A stretch of 64,000 nt of DNA from Gracilaria gracilis (Eukaryota; Rhodophyta; Florideophyceae; Gracilariales; Gracilariaceae), in the NCBI GenBank assembly GCA_030374805.1, contig JARGSG010000224.1, positions 806,001 through 870,000 on the forward strand, in the 5' to 3' direction. Each line of letters starts with the position of its first letter. Position 1 is the stretch's first letter. The notes below the pieces were generated by a model. The model made no database searches and had not been told where the DNA came from. It was given only the letters and a program-made list of their open reading frames with translations. A program made the translations under genes and the position numbers. Shown in pieces: positions 40,956-52,100 of the stretch.

Positions 40956-42737
40956 TTATAATTCGTCGTGTGCCATTGGTGAAGAGCTTTTTCGCGCGCT
41001 GTCCTTGTCGCATCGTTCCCCGCTGCTCAGCCCCGGCGAAATCAGCAGCGGATGTGCCTCGGTATTGAACACCCATTGCCCCAAATCAATCTCCTCCCCG
41101 TCGCCGAACGTCAAGTAAATGTACTTGAACGTCTCAGCGATCAAGAATGAATGCATCACGTCCACTCTCTGCGGATGTCGACTCTTCGCCGTGCGAATTG
41201 CCGCATAGCCCCCGTCCTCTACCTTACAATGCCGCTCAATACTCTCAAATACATTCCACGCATACTGCCGATACTTTTCATTCTTAGTGTATCTGTACAT
41301 GTAGAAAAACGCCTCAACCGCCTCAGGCCGCAGATTGTATCCTCCATTCATGCGCCACTCACCGCTTGCACCCAGCCGTATATTTTCGCCTGCAAGTCCA
41401 CTCGGTGACTTTTCGTACATCTTGTAGCAAGTCTCCGTCAACTCAGTCGCCAACCACATCCATTTTTCGCGCCGTTTCACATCATTCTCGTCCAAGCCAT
41501 CCATTCCGAGTACAATCATTCCCGGGATATAGCACGAGAAATGGTCCATCTTGTTCTGAAATTGCAGCGAGCCATCCTTTGAAACCACCACATCCCGCAC
41601 AATCACATCGCCATGGCGTGATTGATAAGCCGCAACCTCCACCATGCTGTCCACCACGCGTTCAAATAGAGTCCAGAAATGCTTCTCTTTCCGCCCGCCC
41701 TGCACCCAAACCTTCACCAAATACTCAAAATAACTGTCAGCAGGGGCGCCCATCGTCACCAGATTGGTAGAATACCTTCCAGTCGTCCTGGACATTGAAA
41801 ACGGTAGCAAAGAATCATGTGGCGGCTTGAGTCTAGATAAGCCAGACATCGCGCCCGCCCGTTGCAAAACCTCTATAACTCTCTCTGACACATTTCGCAA
41901 CTGCTGCGAAAGCTCAGACGTGGAATGGTGCGATAGTGCACGATATTCCAATTGAACGGAACCGACCTCTGCAAGATACAGGCTATCGCCCAACTGCTCA
42001 TGATTCTCGCAAAAGCCGGGTCGATTGAGATGGCATCTCGGCCATGGAAGACCAAAATCGGTATCAAAACTGGACGCGAGTCGCACTCCGAGGTTCTCGG
42101 CCTTCTCCAAGTACATGACGTCTCCGGAAAGATGGTACATAGAAAGAAGCCCGCCCAAGATTCGAATGACTGTCTCAAACACGATAACTCGCCCTACGTT
42201 TGAAAAGTGCAAATTGGTAGCCACCCAATCCCTTGCACGCTGATAGCGGTCTTCCAAGCCGCCCATTATGTACAATGTGCTAAGCGAGTCGATAATAGTG
42301 GTTGCCAGATGCGGTGCAAAGGTGTCCTTTCCGGTTTTAGAAAGCGGGGACAATTCATCGTAACCCCATGCACTTCGTTCATACGCATCCCATGCGTGTC
42401 TTACAGCGTCCTTAATCTTCTCCCTTTTCACCCCGTTCTCGCCGCCCACATCGACGGGAACAAAGCTTCCGATGGGAAGTAGTGTGGCGCCCTCACAATG
42501 TTGAAACTCGGGAGCAGGTGCCCGATTCAAGTACTGTAACGCACGAAGAGTGAGACTAGAATTTTGAGGGCGTTTGTTTGTGAATGAGACGGCAGCAGTG
42601 AGCAGGACGGAAAACAGAATAAGAATGAGGGAGAGGGGAGAGGAGCTCATTGCGACGGGGAGGGCGCATGGTGACGCGGCTGTGACAATGGACTTGAACT
42701 TTCGATGACCTGATGGATGGGGCAGACGCTTGTTCAT
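40956..42737 (-). CDS. GH47 class I alpha-1,2-mannosidase
   Basis: The protein is 593 residues from ATG 42737; ATG 42650 (MSSSPLSLILILFSVLL) is an alternative. It is a type II membrane protein with a short basic N-terminus, one signal anchor, and a catalytic domain beginning REKIKDAVRHAWDAYERSAW and GYDELSPLS. ATTIIDSLSTLYIMGG, FETVIRILGGLLSMYHLSGD and the terminal VFNTEAHPLLI (Ca2+-binding Thr in N-T-E-A-H-P) are diagnostic for GH47. These enzymes trim mannose from N-glycans in the ER or Golgi. The sequence favours ER mannosidase I/Golgi mannosidase I over EDEM because of its length and anchor. It is divergent from the AT3-SGNH gene. It is intronless. Confidence 0.9.
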   Translation of the reverse strand: MNKRLPHPSGHRKFKSIVTAASPCALPVAMSSSPLSLILILFSVLLTAAVSFTNKRPQNSSLTLRALQYLNRAPAPEFQHCEGATLLPIGSFVPVDVGGENGVKREKIKDAVRHAWDAYERSAWGYDELSPLSKTGKDTFAPHLATTIIDSLSTLYIMGGLEDRYQRARDWVATNLHFSNVGRVIVFETVIRILGGLLSMYHLSGDVMYLEKAENLGVRLASSFDTDFGLPWPRCHLNRPGFCENHEQLGDSLYLAEVGSVQLEYRALSHHSTSELSQQLRNVSERVIEVLQRAGAMSGLSRLKPPHDSLLPFSMSRTTGRYSTNLVTMGAPADSYFEYLVKVWVQGGRKEKHFWTLFERVVDSMVEVAAYQSRHGDVIVRDVVVSKDGSLQFQNKMDHFSCYIPGMIVLGMDGLDENDVKRREKWMWLATELTETCYKMYEKSPSGLAGENIRLGASGEWRMNGGYNLRPEAVEAFFYMYRYTKNEKYRQYAWNVFESIERHCKVEDGGYAAIRTAKSRHPQRVDVMHSFLIAETFKYIYLTFGDGEEIDLGQWVFNTEAHPLLISPGLSSGERCDKDSARKSSSPMAHDEL

Positions 42738-43191
42738 TGTGTCGATATGGAAGCACCAGTTGCTTCCACTGTAAGGACTTGCGTTTGCTGTCAACAGCTT
42801 GATGGTCCTGATACATGTAAGTGACCCGCGTGGTAAGGGTTATCATCACGCTCCCTACATTTACTTACAAGTCAGAAGGGTGCCGAGCCGGCCCTGACCC
42901 ACCACAACACAAACCGCAGTCTTCTTCGCACCGATGTGGGTGTTTGCTTCCCTCACATCTGCCCCGCCTACGAAGGAATCGTAGCGGTCTATGCGGCCAT
43001 CGCTTTGTTCCTGTATCTAGCTCCACAATGGATCTAATCCCGGTGTCCTCCCCAGTGCAACCCCCCAGAACGATGCTCATATGTCCTTGCTCTGAAGCTC
43101 GACTTCATCCTCGACGGTTGAGGCCCTTAAGCCCAGCACCCATCCCAACGCCCGTTTCACCGTTCTAGAGCCAATTGATACCACCATAACA
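42738..43191. promoter_or_regulatory. Divergent promoter between GH47 and AT3-SGNH genes
   Basis: 454 bases between two divergent ATGs, with no coding signal of quality. Confidence 0.35.
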
Positions 43192-45315
43192 ATGCAACGC
43201 TTATCGCACATCGATGGCCTACGTGCCATCGCCGTTGCCTTCGTACTCATTTTCCATTTAACTCCACATCTTCTTCCTGCTGGTTTCATCGGCGTCGACA
43301 TCTTTTTTGTCATTAGCGGCTATCTCATAACTCGTCAGCTCTCCCAGAAGACCACTTCTACAATCTCGTCAATCTTTCCTTTTTATATCAGGAGGCTACG
43401 CCGTTTACTTCCGTCAATTATGGTTGTCGTCTCCGTGGTCCACGCCTGCGCAGCTGTCCTCTATCCGCGTTCAACAATGATCTCCATCTCCACTTCCGTT
43501 CTGTCTTCCTTCTTTGGTGTGGCCAACTTTTATTTCTCACTCACCTCTGGATATTTCTGTGCAGATGCGCTCTTGAAGCCATTACTGCACATGTGGTCGT
43601 TAGGCGTTGAGATACAGTTTTATCTTGTCATGCCTCTTTTTACCTCACTATCTAGCAGGGTTATACCGCGTCATCCTGTTATACCTGTATCCCTGCTCTT
43701 TTCCGTATCGCTTGCATGCGCGTATGTTGCCCCGCACACTTCTGCTTTCTATCATCTCCCTTTTCGAGCCTTTGAATTCATGTGCGGATCCATGATCACA
43801 CTCATTCCTTCAATGATGCAACGCAACAAGGCTGTTTTCGAACTCTTTTCAGCACTAGGACTTTCCTTTGTCTTCCTCAGCGTCACAATCTTTGACGAAA
43901 GCATGACCCATCCTGGTGTGTTCACATTGCTTCCATGCCTCGGATCGTCGCTGCTTATTTACGGCGGAGAGCATACCTTCATTGGTGGAGTCCTGTCGCA
44001 CCCATTCATTGTATTTGCGGGGCAACTTTCATACAGCCTTTATCTAGTTCATTGGCCGGTTTTAGTCCTTTACAAATACGAATTCGATCTTCAATCACTG
44101 CAAACTTCGGATTGCATTATAATTCTCGCAGTTACAGCTGCGTTGGCATTGTTGAATCACTTTTTCGTCGAAAGAATGACTCTTCGCTTGCAGCCCACAA
44201 AAAGCGAGATCCCTGTGGTTTCTGCAGCATCCTCCAGACGAGTTCTCTTCTTCGTTACTTTGGTCTTGGTGTTAAACTCATTCGCTGTATTAAAGGCTTT
44301 CCATGTGAGCAGGGCCAAGTCAGATGCAGCCTTATCACCGACTGGGAACGCGCTTCTTTCTGCTAAACTTGTCAATGAGGGACATGAAATCCATCGAACT
44401 GAGAATGATACAGCAAAGTTCATGGAATGCGGCAATCGTTTCTCTAGAAGAAAGGTTTTGATAGTGGGCGATAGCTTTGCGGGGCACTTGGTGCAGATGG
44501 CTCACTTCATCGGGATACAAAGTGACATTCACTTTCACATTTGGATAAAGTATGGATGTTGCCCGATCAGAAATACATCAAGAGTGCAAGTAGATGCCAC
44601 AACGCTGACTACTCGTGACGTGCATAGTTTTGATGCCTGCGAGGAATGGATGATGTACCTGGAGAATGCACTACACATTTTTACGTTCGATGCGATTTTC
44701 GTCGCTGGTAGATGGAAGGTATATACTGAGCGCACGCTCTCTAAGTTAGTTCAGCGTCACAAGTTTGTGCGATTGTTGCGTCCATCTGCTAAAGGAGATG
44801 GGCGGCAAAGATGTGTTCAAACGTTTGGTACCGAAAAGCCCAGTTTGCGGCAAGAACGTATGCAATTTGAGTCCAAAATACGGGAAACTGTGTCAAAGCT
44901 GCGGCAGTTCTCAAAGAAGATTGCCTTTGTATCTGATGTGCCTGAGACTGGTGTGGACTTCCTTTCATGTAAGAAGTATGTCTTACGAAGAAGAAGGAAA
45001 GCAGTTTCCATGTTGAACCGTACCAATCTAGATGGTGAAATAGAAAAACACTGCCGCGGCCCTTCAAGGCAAGAGATCATGAGAAGCGTTCAGTATATAG
45101 ACTTACTCGTCGAACAGCTGCAATCTGAGGGTCGCGTGGTTGCTCTTCATCCCTCAAAGATCTTCTGCGATCCGAAGTCCTCTAACAGCAAGTACTGCCT
45201 AACAGTTTTCGATAACTTCGTCTTGTACAAAGACGGTGTCCACTTCTCAGAGTATGGCGCCCTGTACCTGGGAATAAAACTAGTGTCCATGGAGTTCGTC
45301 AAGAGGTTGTTATAG
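43192..45315 (+). CDS. Acyltransferase-3 (OafA/YrhL-like) fused to SGNH domain
   Basis: The protein is 707 residues. Residues 1-350 are an AT3 membrane domain: LSHIDGLRAIAVAFVLIFHL (conserved His), GFIGVDIFFVISGYLITRQL, HMWSLGVEIQFYLVMPLF and SYSLYLVHWPVLVLY. Residues ~400-707 are an SGNH domain: VLIVGDSFAGHL with Ser427 in the G-D-S block, and the terminal KDGVHFSEYGALYLG with the D-x-x-H pair near residues 680-684. This AT3-SGNH fusion is typical of bacterial sugar O-acetyltransferases that modify cell-surface polysaccharides, and is less usual in algae. A role in acetylating secreted or cell-wall polysaccharide is inferred. It is intronless, and its GC content is lower than that of the block to its left. 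Confidence 0.9.
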   Translation: MQRLSHIDGLRAIAVAFVLIFHLTPHLLPAGFIGVDIFFVISGYLITRQLSQKTTSTISSIFPFYIRRLRRLLPSIMVVVSVVHACAAVLYPRSTMISISTSVLSSFFGVANFYFSLTSGYFCADALLKPLLHMWSLGVEIQFYLVMPLFTSLSSRVIPRHPVIPVSLLFSVSLACAYVAPHTSAFYHLPFRAFEFMCGSMITLIPSMMQRNKAVFELFSALGLSFVFLSVTIFDESMTHPGVFTLLPCLGSSLLIYGGEHTFIGGVLSHPFIVFAGQLSYSLYLVHWPVLVLYKYEFDLQSLQTSDCIIILAVTAALALLNHFFVERMTLRLQPTKSEIPVVSAASSRRVLFFVTLVLVLNSFAVLKAFHVSRAKSDAALSPTGNALLSAKLVNEGHEIHRTENDTAKFMECGNRFSRRKVLIVGDSFAGHLVQMAHFIGIQSDIHFHIWIKYGCCPIRNTSRVQVDATTLTTRDVHSFDACEEWMMYLENALHIFTFDAIFVAGRWKVYTERTLSKLVQRHKFVRLLRPSAKGDGRQRCVQTFGTEKPSLRQERMQFESKIRETVSKLRQFSKKIAFVSDVPETGVDFLSCKKYVLRRRRKAVSMLNRTNLDGEIEKHCRGPSRQEIMRSVQYIDLLVEQLQSEGRVVALHPSKIFCDPKSSNSKYCLTVFDNFVLYKDGVHFSEYGALYLGIKLVSMEFVKRLL

Positions 45316-46477
45316 AACACAAAGAAAACGGAGACGAAGGCGAATCTGGATCTCCTGGTATTTCTAAACTCCTCGCAATTGTACTAAACTCAATAACTGC
45401 TCTACGCACTGTGTAGTACACAGGCCCTACATGCTGTTCAAATATCAAGGAATGGCGAAATGAAGAATGACTGATACTTCCCCACTTATACGTGATCCAC
45501 AGCAAGTCTTGGCGTTTCTGAAGAGAGGACGCTTTATCATGGCTATTTCAAGTTCTTCATCTCTCTCTTGACCGTGCAGAACGCACTTTTGCTCTGCCTT
45601 GCTATAGTGTCTTAATATCTTCGCCTATGGAGAGGAACGCAAATGGCCCAGGACGCCTCTGAAGGAGGTAGGGAAAGTCTTCCGAGCCAGTAGCAGGAGG
45701 AACTTCACCCACTCCGTAACGCACCCTGAATGTATTCAGCCCTTCTTCACCCTTCAGCACAGCAGCAGCAGCATCATATCTACGAGATCTCTCCGGCGTT
45801 GGGACTGTTCTCCGAAACTAGGAAGAATTGGTGGTGGAAGGTCTGGGGAGGGCAAGGAAAGAAGGATAGGATCCTCCGGTTTTGTTTTCATAAAAGTGGA
45901 AGACCTGGGGGGAGAAATCTACATTTCTCACAGTGCGTAACTGTTCAACTTGTTATTTGCACGAACAACTTTAAGTGTTGTTTCAAAAACGGGATTTTGG
46001 AGGGCGATTTTGGCATGCTAGCTTGAGCGACAAGCATGTCTTGCCCAGCACAACTCGTTTTGCAAACCAGGTTTTCTTATGATTCTAACCAAAATTATAC
46101 AAGCAAGAGGCCGGAGAATGTTCTTTTGCATGCAGCTTGAAAGAGATTAAATGGGATTTCACAGAACGATTTTCAATTGAAGCTCTAAGGATTTGAATTG
46201 GTCGTAACTCGCTTCGTTATAACAACAAAGAGGGCTACGTGCTCTCAATTGGACGCTCAAGGTGACTTGGAGTGCTGCTGAACAGACGCGGGCAGTACAT
46301 TTTTAAGACGCCGCAAGAAGCTCATCGCATGGAATGTTTTGAGAGAAGTCACCTGCTCTCTCCTTTATAATCGCGCGTTTTAAAGCATGACCGTGTGTAG
46401 ACTAGACAGCAACACAGTGGGCGACTCCTGAAATCAGGGAAAAAGATCCACAGCAAGGCTTACAGTCCCAGATTATA
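45316..46477. other. Spacer, no gene seen
   Basis: No supported gene. It becomes AT-rich towards the right, where transposon sequence begins. Confidence 0.45.
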
Positions 46478-46537
46478 CTACGCAATAGATCTTCCACTGA
46501 ATCACTGTGTACACTCGAGTACACCCAGTGATTGCGT
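46478..46537. repeat. Inverted repeat near the end of a DDE transposon relic
   Basis: CTACGCAAT (46478) pairs with ATTGCGTAG (46529), and nested inside AATCACTGTGTAC pairs with GTACACCCAGTGATT around a CTCGA centre. It lies ~150 bases beyond the 3' end of the transposase relic and may be its terminal or subterminal repeat. Confidence 0.6.
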
Positions 46538-46688
46538 AGAAATCTATTAGATACGTTTCAACAAAGCAAACAACAATTTTACTCAATAAATTCTCAATCA
46601 TTGTATAACAAACCAAATAGAGATAGTTCAATGCAAAGCACACAGCAAATGCGTAGTGATCATACTACGCACCAAATACCGTCAAACC

Positions 46689-47461
46689 TCAAGGTTCCAA
46701 TGTTTCATCATCCGACCCTACAGTACAAAGCTTCGTTATCAAACGGCGCCCGCGTTTTTCGCGATACTTTTGTTGCGTTAAACGCCATTTCTTCATACTA
46801 TCTTCCCCAATTTTGTAAAGCCTCGCCTTCACTATTGCATAAAAATCTCCATCCTCCATTTGAAACCAATGATCTTTCACATGCGCATTCGTTAAATCAC
46901 AGCATAGATAAATAATTAAATCATATAGATTTTCGTTCCATCTATACTTCAGCAAAATTATAGACCATAATCCAGACATTCTCCGAAAATAATTTTCCAC
47001 AAAAATCCTGTCAGAAGATATGCGCTTATGTTTTACTTCTTTTTTATTTGTTAAATGATCTATCCTCGGCATTCTCTTTCAATGTATAGCTCGGCAAAAA
47101 AATTTCAAACCTTGGTACCATTTGTCACAAAGTATGGCCTAAAAGTCCGAATCTTCTACACATAGAATCCCAGTATCCATAATTTCATCTTCTGCATCTA
47201 CTTTTTGTAATGCCTATTTTTGAAAGCCTTCAAAATTGTCATAAAACTTATTTACCTCGGATTTTGAACCAAAGTAGTATGATGTTGCACAAACTGCCAA
47301 TTCATTCGGTATAACCGACAATTCGGTTTCATAATCGTAGAGCTTATGCTTTCGGCTAAAATATTTTTTAGCTTCTTCCAAAAAACCCGCAAGGCGGTGA
47401 GATTTCTAAAATTTAACTTCTGTGGCGTAATATGCACACTTTTATCTGAGATAAGGGTCAA
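46689..47461 (-). pseudogene. C-terminal half of a DDE (DDE_Tnp_4-like) transposase, degenerate
   Basis: On the minus strand, from about 47460 downward: YYATEVKF (then TAG) KSHRLAGFLEEAKKYFSRKH, KLYDYETELSVIPNEL, ATSYYFGSKSEVNKFYDN, and after frame changes DKWYQGLKF. An intact stretch with NKKEVKHKRISSDRIFVENYF, LKYRWNENLYDLIIYLC and LTNAHVK ends with the stop at 46689. These are the second half of the catalytic DDE domain: the central D-x-x-Y-x-G motif and the terminal V-E-N-Y-F helix. The N-terminal half lies at 59847-60351, on the far side of the retrotransposon insertion. At least three in-frame stops and two frameshifts are present. Confidence 0.75.
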
Positions 47462-47497
47462 CCTCCGAACTCGGGATACTTCTCCGGATTTCGTTCC

Positions 47498-49039
47498 GTG
47501 CCTCTTCCGCAAAGCGGCAATGCTTCTAGGGCGTCCCAGGGACTCAATGCCAGTAGCGGGCACATTCTCCCTCCGGGGCAGCAGCCCCATGGTCACGTCA
47601 TGCAGGAAGTGCCGTGGCCTTCCTACGATGAGCTCGTCGGGCTGAACCCTCGCGTTCACGCGCATCTCTTCCGGACTGCTCCGTGGTTTCATCCTACAGC
47701 CGTTTTCAACGAGGAGCTCATCGCGTCCTAGGCGGACGGTACTGATCGCCTTCCCGGGGATCTTCCGGCGTTAGTCACCACTTCGTGGGATTGGCGTCGA
47801 CGGGTTGCCGTTCCTCCTCACGCAATCTTGCGGCGTTCCGGCGAGTCGCTGGCTTCCGCTCAGGCGTCATTGGTTCGCTTGGGCTATGCGCGGCAGAGCC
47901 GGGCGAACTTCGAGTTCCCAATTCCTGATTACATCAGCTTTGATCTCTGGTTGTACCGTACTCAAGGCGAGATTACGTACTGCACCCGCTTGGCGGTGGT
48001 TGAGACTTGTTCCTGGAGAGGACGTCCTAGTGTACGCCAGGAGGCGGTGTGTTGGATTCATCCCATCATCCGGGCGGAGTTCAGGTATCTTCGCCGGGAG
48101 TCCCGTTCGCGGTGGTTACAGAACTTCATCCGCGCTGAGCGTCGTGCGCGTTCCCGTTTCGGGTTTCTAGTCCCGTATCAAAACACGGAGATCAATCGAA
48201 TCCGGCACAACCACCGGCTGGGCCGTTACGTTCCAATTCCTACTTGGTGGTCCTCGGTGGAAGTGTGTCGCAGGTGCTACGTGGAGTTGCCCCCGGTCCT
48301 CTCCTATCTGGGCTCCTGCGTCATCGAGGATCCGTATTCCGGACTGTGGTCCGTGGTGCTCACCGACTGGGCAATCCGCACCGCGGCTTATCTCCTATGG
48401 GAAGTATATGACCAGTATCGGCTGTGGTATGTCCCGCCTCGCCTTCGTGCGTGCATCCGAGAACTCTCGTTGCGAGTCCCTCTGGGAGGTGAAAACATTG
48501 CCGAAAAAGTTCGTGGGCTCCTCGACGTAGTCGACCGAGTTGATTGGGATAGCGTGCCCTTCGCTCAGAGTGGCCGCGGTCACGAGGACGGCGGTTTCGA
48601 CCGGTCTCCGGGACGACGCACGCCATTGGCGGGAGACTTCATCTTTTTCAATCCCTGGGAGGTGCAAGAGATCACCGCAGCTGAAGCGGCAGCTCTCCGG
48701 ATGGCTCCGAGGTATATCCCTTACGGGCATCCCGTTGGCTTCGTCGACGCTGACGATTTTTACCACGTCTACGGCGGTGACGAGGACCAAATGATGGACG
48801 ACGAACCCGAGACGGGGTATGATGACAACGCAGTCGAAGAGGTTCCTTCCGCCAACGCGGCTGAGCCGACCTCCAATGACACGGCAGCGCCGGGAATGGC
48901 GACGGCTGAGCCGGTGAATCCTCCCGCGCCCGAACCTTCGTCGGTAGGTGCTGTGGTGGCTTCCCTTCCGGACGAACCAGATGTGATCGAGGTGCCTGCC
49001 GTCCTCCCCTCTGGGGTGGAAGCGGTGAGGCGGCTGTGA
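47498..49039 (+). pseudogene. ORF antisense to gag-pol at the 3' end of the gypsy element, unknown
   Basis: One plus-strand frame is open from 47498 to 49039 except for a TAG at 47729-47731. The long part (about 400 residues) has a Trp/Tyr/Arg-rich globular section (NFEFPIPDYISFDLWLYRTQ, PTWWSSVEVCRRCYVEL, TDWAIRTAAYLLWEVYDQYR) and an acidic, Pro/Ala-rich tail. No family is recognised. It converges on pol with only 87 bases between the stops, inside the element's boundaries and with the element's base composition. It is therefore more likely an accessory antisense gene of the retrotransposon than a host gene. No ATG is seen near its beginning. Confidence 0.5.
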
Positions 49040-49126
49040 TCGCTCAGTTCCTCCGATGAGTTGGGCTTTCCGCAAATGTCGCGAGCGGGCACGTCGCCGC
49101 TATGCGGGATGCGTTGGCTGCACGCC

Positions 49127-52100
49127 CTACTGGCGGATCCAATCCCAGCAATGGGGGTACTGGTGACGGCGCTGCGCGCTATGCGGCGTAGGCAACGGCT
49201 TCGCCGGTAACGACTGAGTCTCCTCGGTCCTGTCCCGCACGGCGGTAGTGTCTGGTGACGATTCCGCTTCTGCGTTGATGCGCGGCGACCTTGACGAGAC
49301 GCCGGGCTCCCGAGAGGGCTTTGATTGCGCATTAGCGGTGTCTCTCTTCTGTGCCACACGGTGTTCCTCACGCGACAGGGCGGAAGCATGACGATTAACG
49401 AGTCCCTCCCCCTCCTTATATGGAGCGACATGGGGAGTGGGTGTCAACGTGTCAAGGCGGCGAATAATTACGCCAGGCGGCGGGGCTCCAGACAGCGAAG
49501 CACCAGGGCGCGTAGAGTCCGATAACATCGGCAAATCCGAGAGTCCCCTACTTGGGTGTTGTACCTCCCTAGGGCGGTCGATCGCGGGTGGGTCCGGTGT
49601 GTCCGTAGTGTTCGTTTCCGCTTCTGCGGTAGAATGTCCACTTGATGGGTCGTTTCCCGCAGGCGGGGTTGCAAAACCCACGCGATCGCGGGAAATGCGT
49701 TCGTGTTGCTGACCCATCTCCACTACGACAGTGTCGGATTCCACTGCAATTGTCTTGAAGGGACCGTCGGCGACGGGTGAGAGCTTGTGACGTTTCTCCT
49801 TGCCTGGGTTCCAATACTCCTTACGGATGAACACATAGTCTCCTTCTTTAAGGACGGGTGGTCTTCGAGGGGCTCGCTCATCGAAATCACGCTTATACGC
49901 GGCTTGTGACAGGGCCATTGACCGTTGTGCTGCAGGGACCAGCTTGGTACGCCATGTCTTCCAGGTTTCCCTGTATTTTTTGGTCGAAGGAAATTGATCC
50001 AGCGTTGGCTGTGCTTCGAGCGCCACGGGCGGTGGGGTGCGAGACAGAACCAATTCAAATGAAGTCAATCCCGTATTACGGTGTATCTGAGTGTTGTATG
50101 GGAATGTCAGCGCATCAGTGAACAGGTCCCACGTGGTGGGGTGATCGGCTCCGTATGAACGGAGTGCTGCTACCAGCGTCTGGTTAAACCGTTCAGCCTG
50201 CCCATTACACTGGGGGTGGTAGGTTGTCGTGAAGAGATTCTTGACATCCAGAATTCTGCATACATCCCCGAAGAACCGGAAGGCAAACTGTTTCCCGTTG
50301 TCGGAGAGTAGATTCACCGTAGACGAATGCCCAATGGGTGACGAAAGCTTGCGCAATCGTCAATGACGTGATTCTCCGTAATGGTACAGTACGAACGAGC
50401 TTCGAGAAACGATCCGTGATCACGAGTATAAATTTGTTACGCCACTTGGTAGCAAGGAACGGTCCCAAAATATCGATGGTTACGAATTCCGGGGGTGCCC
50501 TTGCGGGGAAGAGCTTCAACTTCGTCGCATGGTGGCGAAGCTTGACGCGATTCCGAGCACACTCGGGGCAGAACCGCACAGTTGCGTAGCAATCCACAGC
50601 CATTGCTGGCCAGTAGAATTTCCTTCGCAATGTAAGGTACAGTTTCCGTCCTCCGACGTGGCCACTAAGTTTGGTATAGTGTGATAAGTGTAACACTTGA
50701 GATTGTAGGGCGTTTGGCACCACTATTTGTGGGTTCCCAGTTACCGTGCGAACGAGATATCCAATATCATTCACCCGAAAGGGGAGATCAGCTCCTCCAT
50801 TGAGTTGCGCCCGAATCTTCGTGCAGTAGGGGTGGCTGAATTGTTCCCTAACCATCTCCTCCGTTGTGACGGGTACGAAGTTCCCTGGTAGGGGGTTCGC
50901 ACTTTCGCTGACAGCGAGTAGGTCATCCAGTTTCTCGTCAAAATCCAGTTCGTCTGGCCATTCCTCTTCGATATCATCCAGTTCACCTGCGGTGCAGTCG
51001 TCAACTGCGAAGCAGGGTATTTCCTCGTCATCGACGGCTAACGCTTCCCCTGTGGTGGGTAGGCGAGAAAGGGCGTCGGCTTGTGTATTGTTGGCGCCCT
51101 TCTTGTAGGCGACGTCGAAGTCAAACTATGCAAGACGCAGTCTCCAACGCATTAAGCGGCCTGAAGGCTCCGATATGGAGAGTAGCCATCTCAAGGATGA
51201 GTGATCCGTGTAAACGGTGAAATGAGCACCCATGAGGTAGGGGCGTAGTGTGCATAATGCCCAAACTACTGCAAGACATTCCTTCTCCGAGACGGAGTAA
51301 TTCTTCTCATGCACGTTTAACGAACGGGACCAGTACCCAATTGGCTTGCATTCCCCCTCTGGGGTGGTTTGAAACAAGGCGCAGCCTACCTGGTAGTCAC
51401 TAGAATCCGTGTCCACGGTATATGAAAGTCACGGTTTCGGTAGTGACAACACTGGTGCCGTGGTTACAGCCTCTTTGAGAGAGTTAAAGGCTTCCCTCTG
51501 AGTAGACGTGAATGGGTCCAACTTAGGCGGCTGACCTTTCCGCAGAAGCGCGTTTAGAGGTGCCGCAATGTCCGCGAAGTTGGGAATAAACCGTCTATAG
51601 ACGTTGACTAATCCTAGGAAGGATCTCAGTTCAGTCTGGGTAGTCGGTTCCGTGGCCTGTTTCAGCGACTTCACACGAGCTTCCTCGATCATGACACGTC
51701 CTGGACGGATTATGTGACCCAGATACTTGACAGTATCCGTGAAGAATTCACATTTCCTCAGCTTGAGTGTCACTCCGGCGTCCTGTAACGTGGCCATTAT
51801 GTCTCTCACATGTGTGAGGTGATCATCCAGAATATCTGAGAATACAATGACGTCGTCAAGGTAGACGAGACAAGTACGCCACTTGAAGCGGGCCAGTAGG
51901 ATATCAAGAGCACGCTGAAAAGTAGCGGGAGCATTGGTTAAACCAAAGGGCATCCGTTTAAAACGGTAGAGGCCAGAATGGCAGACAAACGCTGTCTTGT
52001 TCTGATCCTCCTTTCTCACTGGAACCTGCCAGTATCCCCAGTTAGCATCCAAGGCCGTGAATACGGTAGCATTTCCGAGAGAATCGATGTATTCATCCAT

